Below are positions 1-14,285 of a DNA stretch of 64,000 bases, in pieces; positions within the stretch are counted from its first letter, which is position 1; each line of letters begins with the position of its first letter. The position numbers were made by a program, and so were the translations under genes. Below the pieces are notes generated by a model that worked only from the letters and a program-made list of their open reading frames with translations, had not been told where the DNA came from and made no database searches. Source of the stretch: Cliona cf. orientalis (lineage: Eukaryota; Porifera; Demospongiae; Clionaida; Clionaidae); the NCBI GenBank assembly GCA_963930775.1, contig OZ005704.1:3286001-3350000 (forward strand), given 5' to 3'.

Positions 1-2309
1 TGTGCCAGATGGCACCCTCGGTACCTTGACGTGGTAGCCTTTGGAGCTCACTCGGGGGATATCCTTCTCTGGCATTATGACCGCCCCAGTGTGAGCGACC
101 CGGTGATAAGTGGTGTAGGCATGGGCTATGGTTGCATTACAGAGATGAAGTTCCATCCTGACGACCCAACTTTTATTTACACATCAGCTGTAGATGGTCG
201 GTTCTGCCTGCAGGACTTTGAAGGGAGACAATCACAGGTGTACCTTGATACCATGGAGATTTCTTACTGGTGGTGTTTGTTCGACATATCTCGGAGCCAC
301 GGCCTAATAATTGTTGGTGATAACCATGGGAATGCAGCTCTGCTGGACTCTGATGGCCGGTCAATTGGTACATACAAGCGTCTGCATAAGGAAAAGATCA
401 AGCACTTGGAGTTCTGCCCAGCTAGACCTTGGATGATGGCGACAGCGTCCGTGGACAGGACTGTAGCACTCTGGGACGTCCGAATGCTTAAGGAGGGAGC
501 AGTGAAAGAGTCACCTCTCCTAAAATCACCAAAGCCAATATCAGTAATGAAGCATGGCGGTCCTGTCACTTCATGCTACTTTGACCCTATTCATGGTAAT
601 CGGTTGCTAACTACTGCACAGAATGAGGAGATCCGAGTGTACGACTCGCACGATGGGTGGGAGGAGCCAACAGTGACTGTGAACCATCCTCACCGTCACT
701 TCCAACACATGACTGACATACGGGCAACGTGGCACCCTCTCTATGCTGACCTGTGTGTGGTTGGGCGGTACCCTGGGAAGGAGGATGATGATAAGACCCG
801 TTCGGTGGATTTGATTGATCTGGTGTCGGGGCAACGTGTTGGTTACTTCTACAATCCGCGTCTCTCCAATATAATCCAGGTAGCCCAGCCTATGAGTTTT
901 CATTATTAATTATTCTCAGCTTTGCGCTCCGTGCAGGAGGAGACATATTGTATTAAGAGGGAGGGGAACCAGTAGATATCTTAGACAAGATCGGTCTCAG
1001 AGCCACCAGAAGCAGTCTCGGCAGTTAAAAATAAAAAAAAAATTTCCCGGGGGAGCATGCCCCCAGACCCCCCTACTTATGAGCACTATGTTATTCTTGG
1101 CTGATAAAAAACACTAGTACAATTAATCCTTGCCCCCCCCCCCCCCCCCCCCCCCCTGACAAAAATCCTAAATGAAACCCTGCTGTGGGTGCATCTTTGC
1201 TTGTTTAAATCCATTTTGACTTGCTGGTCAAAAGAATGTACATGTACACTACTTTTGCAGTAGCTAAGTATGCACCTGTCTTGAGTCTAAAGGCCGGTTC
1301 CCAAAGTGACGCAAGGCCTTGTGTTGCGTTAATTCACAAAACGCACAAATCTTGCAATTATTGATCCTAATTGTATGATATAATATTTGCAGATAATATA
1401 AGAATTACTGCTATGTATTAGAGATATCAATGGTGTTGTATCATACAGCATAAGTATCATAGTATGATACAGATATAATTGAATTAATGTTATGATACTT
1501 ATGCGCTACCATAATAATGACACATTGATGATTGCTATGATATAATATTATACTCGTGCTGCATTGATGGTTAATGATGATTGCATGTTTCAGGATACAG
1601 ATATCAATAGCTGATGTTCTTTCAAAAATATCCATGTATCCATCTATATAGGATAGAGTTTGAAGCATCAATGCAATGCATTGCTTAGCGTCATATTGTG
1701 AACCGCATACCTGCCAACCTGCGGATAGTCTTGTGCTTGAAATCTGTATAAAATGTGCTTGATTTGGGGCATTTTTGCTTGATAATGTTGCTAGCTTCTC
1801 AAAAATGTATTAGCATATATGGGCCAGTTTCTCACAAAAAATGAGGGATTTAGTGATTTTTGTGAGGGATGGGTACCATTTTTGCTTGAAATCAAGCAGA
1901 AAGCTGGATGATTGGTAGGTATGGAACCGGCCTTAAGCAATATATTATTAACTTTTCTCAGGAGTTGGTACTTAAATCTATATCCTGTACTGTGTGTAGC
2001 TAAGCACTGTTCTGATCGTGTGTGCAGGTAAATCAGTTCAATAGCACAGGAGACTGCCTTGCCTCGGGTATGGGGTACAATGCCTTGATATGGAAGGCTC
2101 CTACATGTATTGACTTTGGAGGATCCCTCAAGGCAGCGCAAGAAGAGGCCAGGTCAAGAGGGGGGAGACCCATTCCTCTGCCACATGGAACAAGGGCACC
2201 CAGAGGAAGCACAGCCACCGGAACCAAGAGAAAGAGAACGCCTAAGGATAATGATAAGGATGTCAAGAAAAAGAAATTGAAAACTGTAGGTTCCCAAACA
2301 TCTATCTAG
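1..2309 (+). CDS. DDB2: DDB2, damage-specific DNA-binding protein 2 (3' part)
   Basis: DDB2 is the WD40 subunit that, with DDB1, recognises UV photolesions in the nucleus and serves as a CUL4 substrate receptor. The gene is open at the left edge and reads in frame from base 1. Two coding exons are visible: 1-879 and 2028-2309 (stop TAG 2307-2309), joined in phase 0 across GT/AG sites. The first exon encodes WD blades, including the DDB1-binding WDxR box (WDVR, codons near 472-483), and the family-typical PHRHFQH and GRYP motifs. The second begins VNQFNSTGD, then ASGMGYNALIW, matching the last blade of vertebrate DDB2, and ends in a Lys/Arg-rich tail (KRKR and KKKK) that looks like a nuclear signal. 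The basic tail is longer than I recall for human DDB2. CPSF2 starts 443 bp downstream on the same strand. Recognition is by remembered family sequence, not by a search. Confidence 0.93.
1133..1156. repeat. 24-bp poly-C tract in DDB2 intron
   Basis: An uninterrupted run of 24 C in the DDB2 intron. Similar runs of at least 20 lie at 6717-6737, 10763-10783 and 11099-11118 (C, all in CPSF2 introns) and 9187-9206 (G). Confidence 0.95.
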
Positions 2310-2752
2310 AGGGAGGAAAAAGTGACAAACGTGACATAATCAACCCAGCTGTTTAGCTAGTATCACTTTTCATCTTATCATTCACTGTTTCATGATTCTG
2401 TATTCCAGGCCTAGGAGGTCTGACTCTGGTGATGAACACTGGAGCCACTCCTCAGGATCTGAGAGCACATGCAGCCGCCTGATAATTTTGAGCAAAAATA
2501 TACCCTTCACAAGAACTAGCATCAAATAATGTTATTGACCCTTCTACTGGTACAGGGTCGTCCAATGGACAGGTACTAAATTCAATCACATGGCGCGGCG
2601 GGAGCCGGGAGATGGGCTTTATTTAGAACTCACAGCGACAGCTAGTCATGCTAGTGCTATACCTTTTAATTTTGTAGCTCAAGCAGCAGTCCTCTAATCA
2701 TGCATCACGGTGTATTCAACTAAGTTACGGGCTCTTATCTTATTGGAATACA
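2310..2752. other. DDB2-CPSF2 intergenic spacer
   Basis: This 443-bp tail-to-head spacer must hold the DDB2 3' end and the CPSF2 promoter. A short GC-rich patch around 2592-2612 (GGCGCGGCGGGAGCCGGGAG) stands out from the AT-rich surroundings and is the best promoter candidate. I see no canonical AATAAA for DDB2 and no open reading frame of note. Confidence 0.5.
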
Positions 2753-5700
2753 ATGACGTCAATCATCAAGTTCACGGCCCTGTCAGGTGCCCACGATGAG
2801 TCGCCTCCCTGCTACCTGCTGCAGGTCGACGAATTCTGCTTCTTATTAGACTGTGGTTGGAATGAAACATTTAGCGTGGACGTGGTTGATAATATCAAAA
2901 AGTGAGTTCAGAAAAATTATTGTATAATTTAAAAAAATTGCCAGTTGTGACGACCCTTTACCTACATCCATTCTAGGCACCTCCATCAAATAGATGCGGT
3001 GTTGCTGAGCTACCCCGATGTGTTCCACCTGGGGTTGCTGCCGTACCTTGTCGGTAAGCTGGGCCTCAAGTGTCCGGTCTATGCCACGAGTCCGGTCTAC
3101 AAGATGGGTCAGATGTTCATGTATGACCTTTACCAGTCTCGGCACAATGGGGAGGAGTTCAGCCTCTTCACACTGGACGATGTTGATGCAGCTTTCGACC
3201 TCATCATCCAAGTCAAATACTCTCAAACTGTTCAGCTCAAAGGTAGGTGGGTTTGTGAAAAGATTGGAGAGCCTGGGGACTTAAATACATGTATTGCCAT
3301 GTTACATAGTGAATGAGTGCAATTGTGTCACATCCAGGTAAAGGTCATGGCCTGACCATCACTCCGTATGCTGCTGGCCACATGGTAGGGGGTACCATGT
3401 GGAAGATCGTCAAGGATGGGGAGGAAGATATCATCTATGCTGTCGATTACAATCACAAGAAAGAAAGGTACAACGCAATCTCATGACTCCTGACTGTATA
3501 CATGCAAATTTTCGGCAGGGCAAATCTTTTGTCCTCTGTTAATGATAGCATAGAGAATATGATGACCTTTACCATATTGACAGAAATTTATTCCACCAAA
3601 ATAATGTTTCTGCAATACAAAGGTAGCTGAAATTTTTGTCCAGTATAATTATGTAAACTACATGCCATCTCCATGCCAGCTTGTTGCACAGTATGCATTA
3701 TCAAAATCATGGCACCTCAGTAATTTGTATGTATTTCTTTCTGTATTCTAGTGGTGGATTTATGCACCGTACATTCTGCATTGTTATGGTCATCCCCTAA
3801 CTCCCTGCAGGCACCTGGATGGTGCAGTGTTGGAGACTCTTTCTCGTCCCCACCTTCTCATCACTGATGCCTACAACGCCCTCAACGTCCAGGCCAGGAG
3901 AAAAGAGAGAGACCAAGCTCTGCTGAGTTAGTACTGTATGCTCTTATTGTAGCCCTGGCTCTATTCCAAGCTGTGGTTTCATTCCAAGAGTTTCATTATG
4001 TTTTGACCTGGTGACTAAATCTATATGTAGTCATGGGAACAAAATGTGGTATCAGTGGATGATGATAACTATCTAATCATCTATGCTTCAGTCAATATTG
4101 TAGCAGGTCAATGTGCTCTATTAATACATGTAGGTCCGTATTTCAAGGATAGGCATCTGTCATTAATTGTTATAATATTATGGATGTGCGTAATCCTGCT
4201 ATAACCATACATAGAATACCTTAGTGTCAATAAAGTTAACTGCATCTTAAGTTAATGAATTTAGCAGATCTAAACTAACATGAGGCAAAAAAATTTCTTC
4301 GCAACAACATAATCCGTTAAATTAGAAATGAAAAATTGAAAAAAGTAATATTCTACATACTACACTCGCTCGAGCTAGTCTGAGCTGTAGATGGTACCTT
4401 CATGGCCTCTAGTATCTATTGAGTACTTACCTTAGTAGCATCTGGAATGATTTATTGAGACATCAAGAGTTTGAACATAAATTTATTCGATATTGGATTA
4501 TAGCTAAACCTAGTCTCAAGCCCAGACCCCTCCTATTTCCGCAGCACTGGATGTATCACCAGCACACGGAATACATCCAGCACTGCGGAAATAGGAAGGG
4601 TCTGGGTTCAATCACTAAACTTAGTTGTAGCTAAATTCTCTCTTTTGAAAACGGCTAGATGTAAATGTCATTAATTTTAACAACACTAAGGTATTAGTGC
4701 TCATTTCATGGCTTGTCGGTTATCAGCCAAAACTCCCTTTAGCTATGGTATCTAGCTAAGCAATGTCCATTATGTATGTATTGACTATCGTTCTCTGTTT
4801 CAATCTTCATGCAGCCAACATTCTCAACACTCTGAGAAGGAATGGCAATGTGCTGATAGCGGTGGATACAGCAGGAAGGGTGCTGGAGCTCTCTCAGTTA
4901 CTGGTAGGGTGACAAGACACACACGCACTCCCAGCTATGAGGTGCATGCAAAGTATGTTTGCATACTATCGTGCAACTAACATGCCGCTCTTTATATTTT
5001 GTACGTCAGTGGCATTGAGGGATTGGCAATTGGCCTCATCCATGACCATAACATGTAACATGTACATAATTTCTGATGCATAATTATTCAGTGTGCAAAT
5101 TCGTATCAACTAGTCCAGCTTCCCCCTTCATTGCAATCTGGCATGATTACCCCACGTGCATGCGCAGGGGTAAAGCAATCAATTCTGTCCGTCTGTCTGT
5201 CTGTCAGCACAAAAATCGTCAGATCTTAATATCTAGGAATCTGAGCAACTCGTAAGCATAACAAAGCTGTCGAAGTCATCAAAAAACTTGCTCCATTACG
5301 CTTTGAATCATTTGGTTACACCCATGAGTGTGCAAAACTGTGTTTTATTGGCCACACCTTTTAACCGCACCCCTTGTGCTTTCTGCTAATGTGCACAACG
5401 TAAAATAGAATGTAGGTAAAGGTCGTCAATAAGCGAACCTTCACATTTATATAGTATAGTGCCACGGCTCTCATCTTTTGTGCAGATAGATGCACTGCAG
5501 GATGCAGATGCATCACGCGGGGTATGTGCTCTACAGAGCTCTAGTTCTCAAAGTTCACTTTGTATTTCCCCTCAGGACCAGATGTGGCGTAACGTGGAGT
5601 CAGGTCTGTGTGCCTACTCCATTGCACTACTCAACAATGTGAGCTACAATGTTGTGGAATTTGCCAAGTCTCAGGTGGAGTGGATGAGCGAGAAGATCAT

Positions 5701-8700
5701 GAGAATGTTTGAGGACAACAGGAGTAATCCATTCCAGTTCAAGTGAGTACACATATACTTAACTGCTCCAAGCTTACACAGCACTGGTTAATAACTCCTT
5801 GGCTGCACAATCAAGCATAATTGCAATAAGAATGCTTCATTAGTATTTGGTGCCACATACGGTACTTAGATTGGTTAACTAATGACACACATTGGCCCAA
5901 TAGAGGTGTAAGGTAATGGTTGTCAGCCATGAAACTAGATCTTACAGCAATCTCTGGCACAGTTATAATCATCTTGCACACTCAGTTTGTAATGGTACAC
6001 CTCATCTTCATCCAGGCATATCACTCTGTGTCATACTCTGGCAGAACTGGCTAAGGTGCCTGAGCCAAAGGTAAGAATTATATTTCATTACACTTAATTA
6101 CTGCTGCTTATCACCATAATTGGATTTATCTTATCATTTTCAGCATGATACACTTTGCACTTGCCCACATTTCCCATGGGCATGCATTTATGGCACACTC
6201 ATGATGGTATGGTAGTGGGCCCATGTGGTTTGGTCATGCTCTGTGCATGGTCAGTGACCAGAGCTTGCTGCCTTGGCCAGAGTATAGTAATTGCATTGTT
6301 TTTGATGAGATCTTATCTTCCCTGAATACAATATTTTACCCACTGTTGCATAACCAGCTGTACCATTATCTGGATGGTGTCCCTCCGTCATGATTTCTGA
6401 TAACATAGCCGAAAGTTTTCGCTGGATAAAAGTTCGCCAAGCCCAGCTAGCTACCTTAAGATTGCAAAAAATTTAATTCAGTAGAACAGATTTTCACCCG
6501 TGTGATGAAGATCACCGTACCTCCTATGTAATCACTAAGTTTAAACCCAAGATAAAAATTTACGTAAAATTGGTTCTTCTGACAAAACTTCCTGGTAGTA
6601 CAGTATGTGCATATACATGTACGTAATCCATTCTTTATAGAATAGACTCTATCACCTACTTCATCATAAGAATACGAACCATTTAAAAGAATATAGTGCA
6701 CATAATTTGCATCCCTCCCCCCCCCCCCCCCCCCCCCATATTCATTCCTGTCAGTATGAAATCCTCACTTCAAGTTAATCCATTTCCATTTCCAAATCTG
6801 TAACTCTTGCAATTGTCTGCCTTAATTAAAAATAAATCCTTATATTATTTGCATGCACTTTTAGATTTCCTATTTCTCGGTAGTTTAAACTTGTTTGTGT
6901 ACATGTATCTGCCTTGATATTATATACAGGCAGTCTTGGTGAGTGTTCCTGACTTGGAATGTGGTTTTTCTCGTGACCTGTTTGTCCAGTGGGCATCCAA
7001 TCCTCGGAACAGCATCATTCTGACAAGCCGTCCAGCCTCGGGCTGCCTTGCCAGGGACCTCATCGACAACCTCAAGATTAACTCTATCGAGCTCGACGTA
7101 GGCAACTACACTACTGTTAAATTCGGAATAAAACTTGCTTTGCCCAATATTAAGGCCATGCAAAGTTAATCTTCTGTTTCTCGTCCCCGCCCGCACGTAC
7201 ATCAAACCCCCCGTGTCTAGCTTTGATATTCAGATTTTGGCTGGGTGACGTCATCATAATTAACCATTCTGGGGCGTGGTCTCGTCGTTAGTCGCTCGAG
7301 GCCTGAGTGGATGCTCTACAGATGTCGAAAATCAATTGAATGCTCAGCTTCTACCAACAATATTGGTCAGAAAAGATCATCAATAACTGCTGTGATACTG
7401 GAAATGGAGCAGATATAGAGCTAATCATTGTTAAAGTTGCCATTTCAGCTTATTAGCAATTAATGGGTGTGGCTAGGGGTGTGGTATCAAATATCAAAAT
7501 CATCCGTGTCCTTATGTGCTTTGGAGTATCCTATAGGACGAGAAACAGAATATTTTATTTGTGTGGCCTAATACCGGGGGTATTTTAACTGTGTTACTCT
7601 ACAGTATTATGTTGGGAGATACCATACAGCCAAAAAATTTCAATGAAATTTTCTCTTGATCCCAGCTACCTTTGTACAGAAAGAATAATTTTTTCACCCA
7701 TGTGATAAAGATCACCATAACAATTATTAAGAGGACAAATTTTAATAATTGTGGATAAAATAATAGCAGATGAAATTTTCTCCTGGTGAAAATTTCCACC
7801 TATGCAGTATTTGATCTGTAAGGCTAGTTGTTCACTATGTTGGTTTGTGCTGTGTGTAGGTGCGCCGCCGAGTGTTCTTGGAAGGAGAAGAGCTGGAGGT
7901 ATTTCGGGAGACAGAGAAACTAGCCAAGCAACAGGCTGACAAGTAAGTTCAATCTTGAGATTATTCCTTAGAAGGTACTACTGCAGCATTAGCAAATCCT
8001 CAAGTCACATGACCTTAATTGCTGAAATTTTCGTATAGATTATTTTTACCTACATGTACGTGATAAAGGCCACTGCATTATTCATAGATAAGAATTTTTC
8101 CTCCCAGTGGCTCCCCACTCCTAATCTGCACCCCTATGCATGGTGCTCTGGCTATTAATCAGTGGCAGATTTAGGCAGGTTGGGGTTGCATGGAACCGTA
8201 TTATTAAGCATATGTGTTCAAAATATTAAAAATGGGATGGTTTTAACCAAAAATGGGCTAGGCATGAGTTCAAAATTTCTCTTATGATATTATTGTAATA
8301 TCTGGGCCCTTTAAGAAGGCTGCTACTGATAATGACAGGGTTTAACTCCAAGCATATTATTGCACTATCTGAAGTATGTTTTTGGCATGTAATCCTGGCT
8401 GAAGTTTTCTGCTCTGGGGATGGAATTGCATGGGCAGTAGGAGTAGTAATGGCTGGCCAATGTCTGTAGCTATTTCCTCTCTCTGTACTACACAGTTGTA
8501 CCTTCTTTCTCAACCCAAACTTTGTGGGAAGTAGAGGAATCTTAATTAACAACAAAGCTGTGACAAAACAAAACAGGAATGCACTCTTGATAACTGGACA
8601 ATAGTAATAATGTAGATCACCAAATTTTCATCCTAAATGAGAGCCACCAAAGTTAAAAGTTTTTGTGCACACAAATACATGAATGAGGTGAGCAGCAACC

Positions 8701-11097
8701 CCTATTCTAAATTAAAGACTGTCTCAGACTGTTGACCTGTCCACAATCCTATGAACTTGTATCAGACTCTGGTTCACAGAGTAAAGAAATAATAATTATA
8801 TTTATAATACTTTGCTTGAAAAATTAGGCTGTCAAGGCTGACAGTCCTTGCTGTACGTAACCAGTCAGGTTCTGGGCTCCATGGTGATATCAGTATGTCC
8901 ACACTGACTAGCTAATTCAATCTCAAGGCTCTGTTGCAAACAAGTTGTTATTGCTGATCTGAGATCACATTGCCATGATAATCATCGTGAAAGAGGTTGA
9001 GGGGGTATGAAGTGTGCAAAAAAGTTTAGCTGGAATCACATGCAGTAGCTATTTGCAATCACCGTGTTTGTATTTGGATTCGGATTCTTAGCTGCAGCTA
9101 GTGATTCACTCATAAAACATGTAGTTTGGGGGTGGTGAATCACTAACCCAATGCCAGCAATTTGGTTGTGTGTGTGTGTTTTTTGTGGGGGGGGGGGGGG
9201 GGGGGGAGTGAAGTGGGGAGGGAGGAGAGGGGGTATGTGCCCCACCAGTGTTTCTATTCCCATGATGATGCTGATGGTTTTGGTGTAGGGAGGCTGAGTT
9301 GTCTGAGGACAGTGATGAGGAGATGGAGGTAGAGCCAAGCTCTGGCTCTGTGGCCACCAGCCCTGCCGTGCAGAGTAAGACCCCCCACCGCCATGACCTC
9401 ATGGTACTAGAGGAGGCAAAGGCAAGAAGCAGCTTCTTCAAGCAGGCCAAGTCGTTCCCCATGTTCCCCTGCAAGGAGGAGAAGATCAGGTGGGACGAGT
9501 ATGGAGAGCCAATCAGGTACATGTGCAAACCCTTCACTGTCGAAATTGACTACATTGAAACTATAGGCCAGAAGACTTTGCAGTTAAAGAATTGATTGCT
9601 GCTGAGTTACAGGTCAGTGGAATTGATATCTAGGGGAGAGTGGGGGTTAACTTTGGAGGGAATGCGGTAGAATTGGGAATATGCCTCTAAACTCAATCCA
9701 ATATCAGTGAAATTGCCTGAATATAGCTACAGCTTGATACATGTGTACCTTGTCACTGGCCAAGAGTGGTTGACCATGATGTCAGCTAGTTACAATTCTG
9801 TGGGAATAGGATTACCAACCTTGTTCTTCAGAGTGAGATATTGTGAGTGAGTACTTGTCGATCTTTATCTCAGTAGTAAACAGTGGATGCATACCACTGA
9901 AGTTTGAGTCAGTCAGGATTTTCTGGTAGATTCACCCAGCAGTAGAGTGACGCTCGGGATTTGCCTCTCTGGCCGCAGGATCTGGGTTTGTTGATTTATG
10001 AACAACGGCGGCATTTTGTCCATAGAAGGAATCAACCTGAACTCGGCTGTCAATAATTGAATTAGGTATTGATCCTATCAGTGGGCTTCTTGAGTGAAAG
10101 AAAGAGTACACTAATGTTACAGTTGTTACCATGGTACTGGAGTGATATTTCATTTCTTTCTGTGTGACAATCAGGGGACACAAGAAAAGGACCAGCCCAA
10201 AAAGGAAGAAGATGGTGGGTCTGCTCAACACTCACTCACACTGCACTCCTCCACCTTTATACTATGTCTCTACTTACAGAGCCAGCTTCTATTCCTACAA
10301 AATGCGTCTCTCAGCACCAAACAGTCTCTATCAAGTACAGCCATCTATGCTGCCAATATTGCTGCGTACTAGGTACTGTATTCTGTGTGTGTGTGTGTGC
10401 AGGTGTTCCTTGACATTTATCGACTTTGAGGGGCGATCCGATGGAGACTCAATCAAAAGAATACTCTCCATTGTCAAACCAAGGCAACTGGTTCGTTCAT
10501 TGTTATGTATGTCTATAGATATGCTTGTCCAGCCCTCTCCCCTCCCATTCCAAGCAGTAGATACCACGTGAAATCTGGTTCCACACAATAATTATACCAT
10601 AAAAAAGGTTTACCTTTTTAATTTGTGGCATGCATGTGTACCTGTCAAACTACATGTGCCTGGCTGAACTTGTCTTTGGTTAGAGTCTGGAGCTCTTTAT
10701 TCCAAAATCTATCTAGCACTACACTTCTTCCTGACTTCACAAGCCTCTTGCCATCTGCCACACCCCCCCCCCCCCCCCCCCCCAAAAAGCATGTGTTGCT
10801 TACACTTCTCTCGAGTATCAGTGAAAGCCTACAAAGTGCTCTGTGTGTATGTGTGCGTGTGACCTGTATAATTGTCACCTATGGTTGTTTGATGAGTAAT
10901 CTGACACCAGCCTGACTCTCTGCTTGGCAGAATTTACCAAACACTCAGGAGTAAACAAACCGTTAGTCTAGTGAGCTATGAACCCTTCCCCTGCATCTTT
11001 ATCAGGCTCATTCTCACCTTTCAGGGATGAAAAATGCACTTGAGGATATTATTTATAGTATGGCTCAACAAATCTTGTGTAGTAACGATTCCCACCC

Positions 11098-11129
<32 letters not shown>

Positions 11130-14100
11130 ACCTGATGATAGCAGAACGAATCTCATTGGTGCATTGACGTTGCCACCTTTTCTATAATCTTTTTTTGCCG
11201 GTCGTGGTATTAATTTTATGTAGCATTAGCCAGACATTCTGGTTTCAAAGAAGATTATGAAATTTGATATCACCTTCACTTCTACATAATTAATATGTAG
11301 GTAGTGACTGTGTGTGTTGCTAAATGAGTGAATGCCTCCTTAAAGTTAGATCACCAGTGCATTGCCAGTGTATGATGATTTGCCTGTCTACTTTATTGGC
11401 TTTGTGGTTTATTTTGTTGACGTGATGGCTGTAACTCGATCTGACTCCTAGCCTGTCTCATTGAATTTGGTGGTAACCAGCTCCAACACTGCTGGACGTT
11501 CTCTTCGTTGCTATGCATCACCACAGTTCCTGTGCAAGAAAATAGTACTGTCTATATGACCAATTGACTAACTAGATTTAGCATTGGATAGCCTTGTCTA
11601 TTGAATTTCGATGTCATGCATAAGCAGTCCTTACACACACCACTTGTATCATACCATGATGTGATCTACCAGAAAGTCACTGTGTAATATCCAACCTTCA
11701 TTCGTAATTATGCAATAGAGATAGTGTATGCATTGTGCAGCCTGTGTTACTCCATGCAGATCATCATCCACGGTACTGGTGAAGCCACCAACCACCTGCT
11801 GAGCTTTGCTAAGAAAACCCTTGCCATTTCCGATGATAAGCTGTTTGCCCCAGGCATTGGAGAGTGCGTGGATGCAACTACGGAAAGCCATATCTACCAG
11901 GTTCCATCTCTCTTCTAACAACTTAGTTCCTCTGTCTCCACATTCACGAGCATTGATTTCACATATTTTGTTGGATGTGCATAAATTTGAAACTGCCTTA
12001 GCTCACATACAAGCTAGTACAAGTTAGTGGGTACAAATATTTATGTGCATATGTTTGAGGGGCTGTCACCTTGGTAAACAGTGGGGTGGGGACAATGTAG
12101 ATAGTTTATTTAATTTACAGGTGAAGCTGAAAGACTCATTAATGAGTTCAGTAAGTTTTCGCCAGGCCAAGGATGCTGAGCTGTCCTGGATCGACGGGCA
12201 GATTCACTTCAGCTCTGCCACTAGCAAGGGCATCGTGGGACTCGAGGGACAGGAAATGGAAGAAAGCAAGACTGATCTCATTCCTGTTCTCGATGCCCCC
12301 TCTCATAACCAGGTTAGAGCCACAACACTGGAAGTAATAATTTCATTGCTTTCCTGAAACAAATAAATGCAGAAGTCCCTCAAATCTTTGTGCATTCTTC
12401 ACCTTACTATGCCTAAAAAATTTCGATCGAGTGTGAAGCCATGTCCTTCTAATCCGTTATATGTGCAGTTTCTCATAAGTCTTCATTCACCAGTACATTC
12501 TCTCTGCTACAGGAAACAGGTCATCGCAGTGTTTTCATCAACCCTCCACGTCTGGCTGACTTCAAGCAGGTTCTAACCAAAGCTGGAATCCAGGTAGAAA
12601 AGCAAAAGAGCTTCATTCCACCAACCTTGCTAACTACAGTGTGAATTGTAGCCTTGCATGTGGCCTCTGTGACCTTTGCTGCTTTCTCTGAGAAGACTAA
12701 TAAATCATAATATCGTGGGATGCAATATTTAATTACTTATACGTGCTTGACAACCGGATAATGAAATAAAGCAAACCATGGACACTGTGTCGCCGCTCTA
12801 CTGCATGTGTATATTTACATTTACGTCATACTCTGACCTTAATATATCCTTACTGCTCGTCAGGGGGATCATTGTTGCCTTAGTATGTAACCGCAGTAGC
12901 TGTATCTGTGGATGTGTTCATGTGAAATGAGCAGCCACACGACTGCACATCCATGACAGCAACCTACCCCTCTTGACTTAAGTGAGTAATTGACCACAGT
13001 GCCTACACCCAGCCGCCTGCCCAGGCTTCCTGGGGGGTGATAATAGCAGACCCTGGCTATTATTATATTGCACACCCCCTGTGTGTGTTATGTTGTGACC
13101 ACATCCTGTGCACTGTGTGTGGTGGGATCCATGCCTCAGCATCAATAGAGACGCTAATAGCCAAACAAAAGGCTCCTGAATGCCTCCCAAAGCATATCAG
13201 TAGTTACCATAGCGAGTACTGCCTCAATACTACCACTAATTTCTGTATCTCACTCCCACAAGTTTGCTTGATTATGCATAAGTCTATAGTAGTGATTGTT
13301 GATCAGTGTGATGATTTTTTGGAAAGTGACCATACACAAGCACAGTAATGGTGTACCTACATGTGGTATGATCCACATTTGGGTAAATCATAATAATGTA
13401 TATACTGATGTGCACTGACTGACGCACATGTAGGTTGCTTTGTATACATACAAGTAGTGCTATTGAGTGGCTTCGCAGCATGCACGGTGTGTGTGCACAT
13501 TGTGGTGTGTGGCATTGATTGTGGTTTAGACATTGGAAACCTACAGTTCTTACGTCCGTCGCCCAGTACCCCCCAGCCTGCTGCCGTGGTGCTGCTGTGG
13601 TCACATCAGTGGCCAAGTGTAAACAAACCTTGCACCTGTCTACCCTCCCCCAGCGCTGCATGCAGTGCCCACAACAAGATGACTGTGGCCATGTTTCTAT
13701 GCAAAAAGCTCACTTGATAAAGTTTCCAACGATTTGGAGGTAGACCCGACATTACGCATGTGAAGGAGTACAAGTGGACTCGATTATATAATATGGATGG
13801 TATTGAGAGTGTGTGGCAATATGTACTTGATGAGTACAGTGTACCGTACTCCATGGAATACTTTGTAGTGCTTTTCTCTTTTGCGTCGATTTATTTGTTT
13901 ACTTCAACTTGATTGTCTTCAGTGAATGTCATGTCCTGGAAATACTATACCTCTGTTCCTTTAAGTCCTTCAATTAACAACCACAAGTGCTGTCACTTGG
14001 GATGTTCATATCAATTTATGTTTATATGTTTTCTCTAATTGTGTAGGCGGAGTTTTCAGGTGGTGTTCTGGTGTGCAATGGCATGGTGACACTACGTAGG

Positions 14101-14285
14101 GTAAGCTCTCAACAGAATTAAGATACCAATTATAGTATATTTCCCCTCTTAATATTTACATAATTATTATTCACAAGTGATTTTTGTTGCAGATGGAGGG
14201 AGGTAGGATCAGCTTGGAAGGAACAGTGTGTGAGGACTACTACAAAATTAGACAGCTTCTCTATGCACAATTTGCCATTATTTAA
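2753..14285 (+). CDS. CPSF2: CPSF2, cleavage and polyadenylation specificity factor 100 kDa subunit
   Basis: CPSF2 (CPSF100) is the catalytically inactive partner of the CPSF73 endonuclease in the nuclear mRNA 3'-processing complex. Coding exons: 2753-2901, 2977-3242, 3338-3467, 3811-3926, 4815-4903, 5576-5742, 6016-6070, 6930-7097, 7860-7942, 9289-9516, 9567-9612, about 10175-10218, 10403-10490, 11760-11900, 12121-12312, 12513-12593, 14047-14100, 14193-14285. They give about 729 residues (human 782). The start [12 protein letters not shown] matches the family N-terminus. The metallo-beta-lactamase/beta-CASP fold is recognisable from [28 protein letters not shown] and SFFKQAK. At the HxHxDH site of active nucleases it reads SYPDVFHLG, so the metal ligands are lost, as expected for CPSF100. 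The C-terminus reads [12 protein letters not shown]. The small exon near 10.2 kb is uncertain: the strong donor at 10215 breaks frame, whereas a weak one at 10219 keeps it. The largest introns hold repeats and poly-C/G runs. Confidence 0.94.
4521..4606. repeat. Foldback repeat with 35-bp arms in a CPSF2 intron
   Basis: Arms 4521-4555 and 4572-4606 are inverted copies with few mismatches (CCCAGACCC..TATTTCCGCAG). TAGCTAAA occurs on each side (4501-4508 and 4628-4635) and may be a target duplication of a slightly larger insertion. The outer TAGTCTC at 4511 recalls the Mutator-like ends elsewhere. Confidence 0.7.
5148..5544 (+). repeat. Dispersed repeat family A, copy 1
   Basis: Begins near CATGCGCAGGGGTAAAGCAATC, has a GTCTGTCTGTC run and the core ATCGTCAGATCTTAATATC, and ends GGTATGTGCTCTACAGAGCTCTAG, 31 bp before CPSF2 exon 6. 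It occupies most of that intron. Confidence 0.82.

Noticed and set aside
9036..9537. Pro-rich frames on the - strand
   Set aside because: By-products of the poly-G tract and antisense of CPSF2 exon 10.
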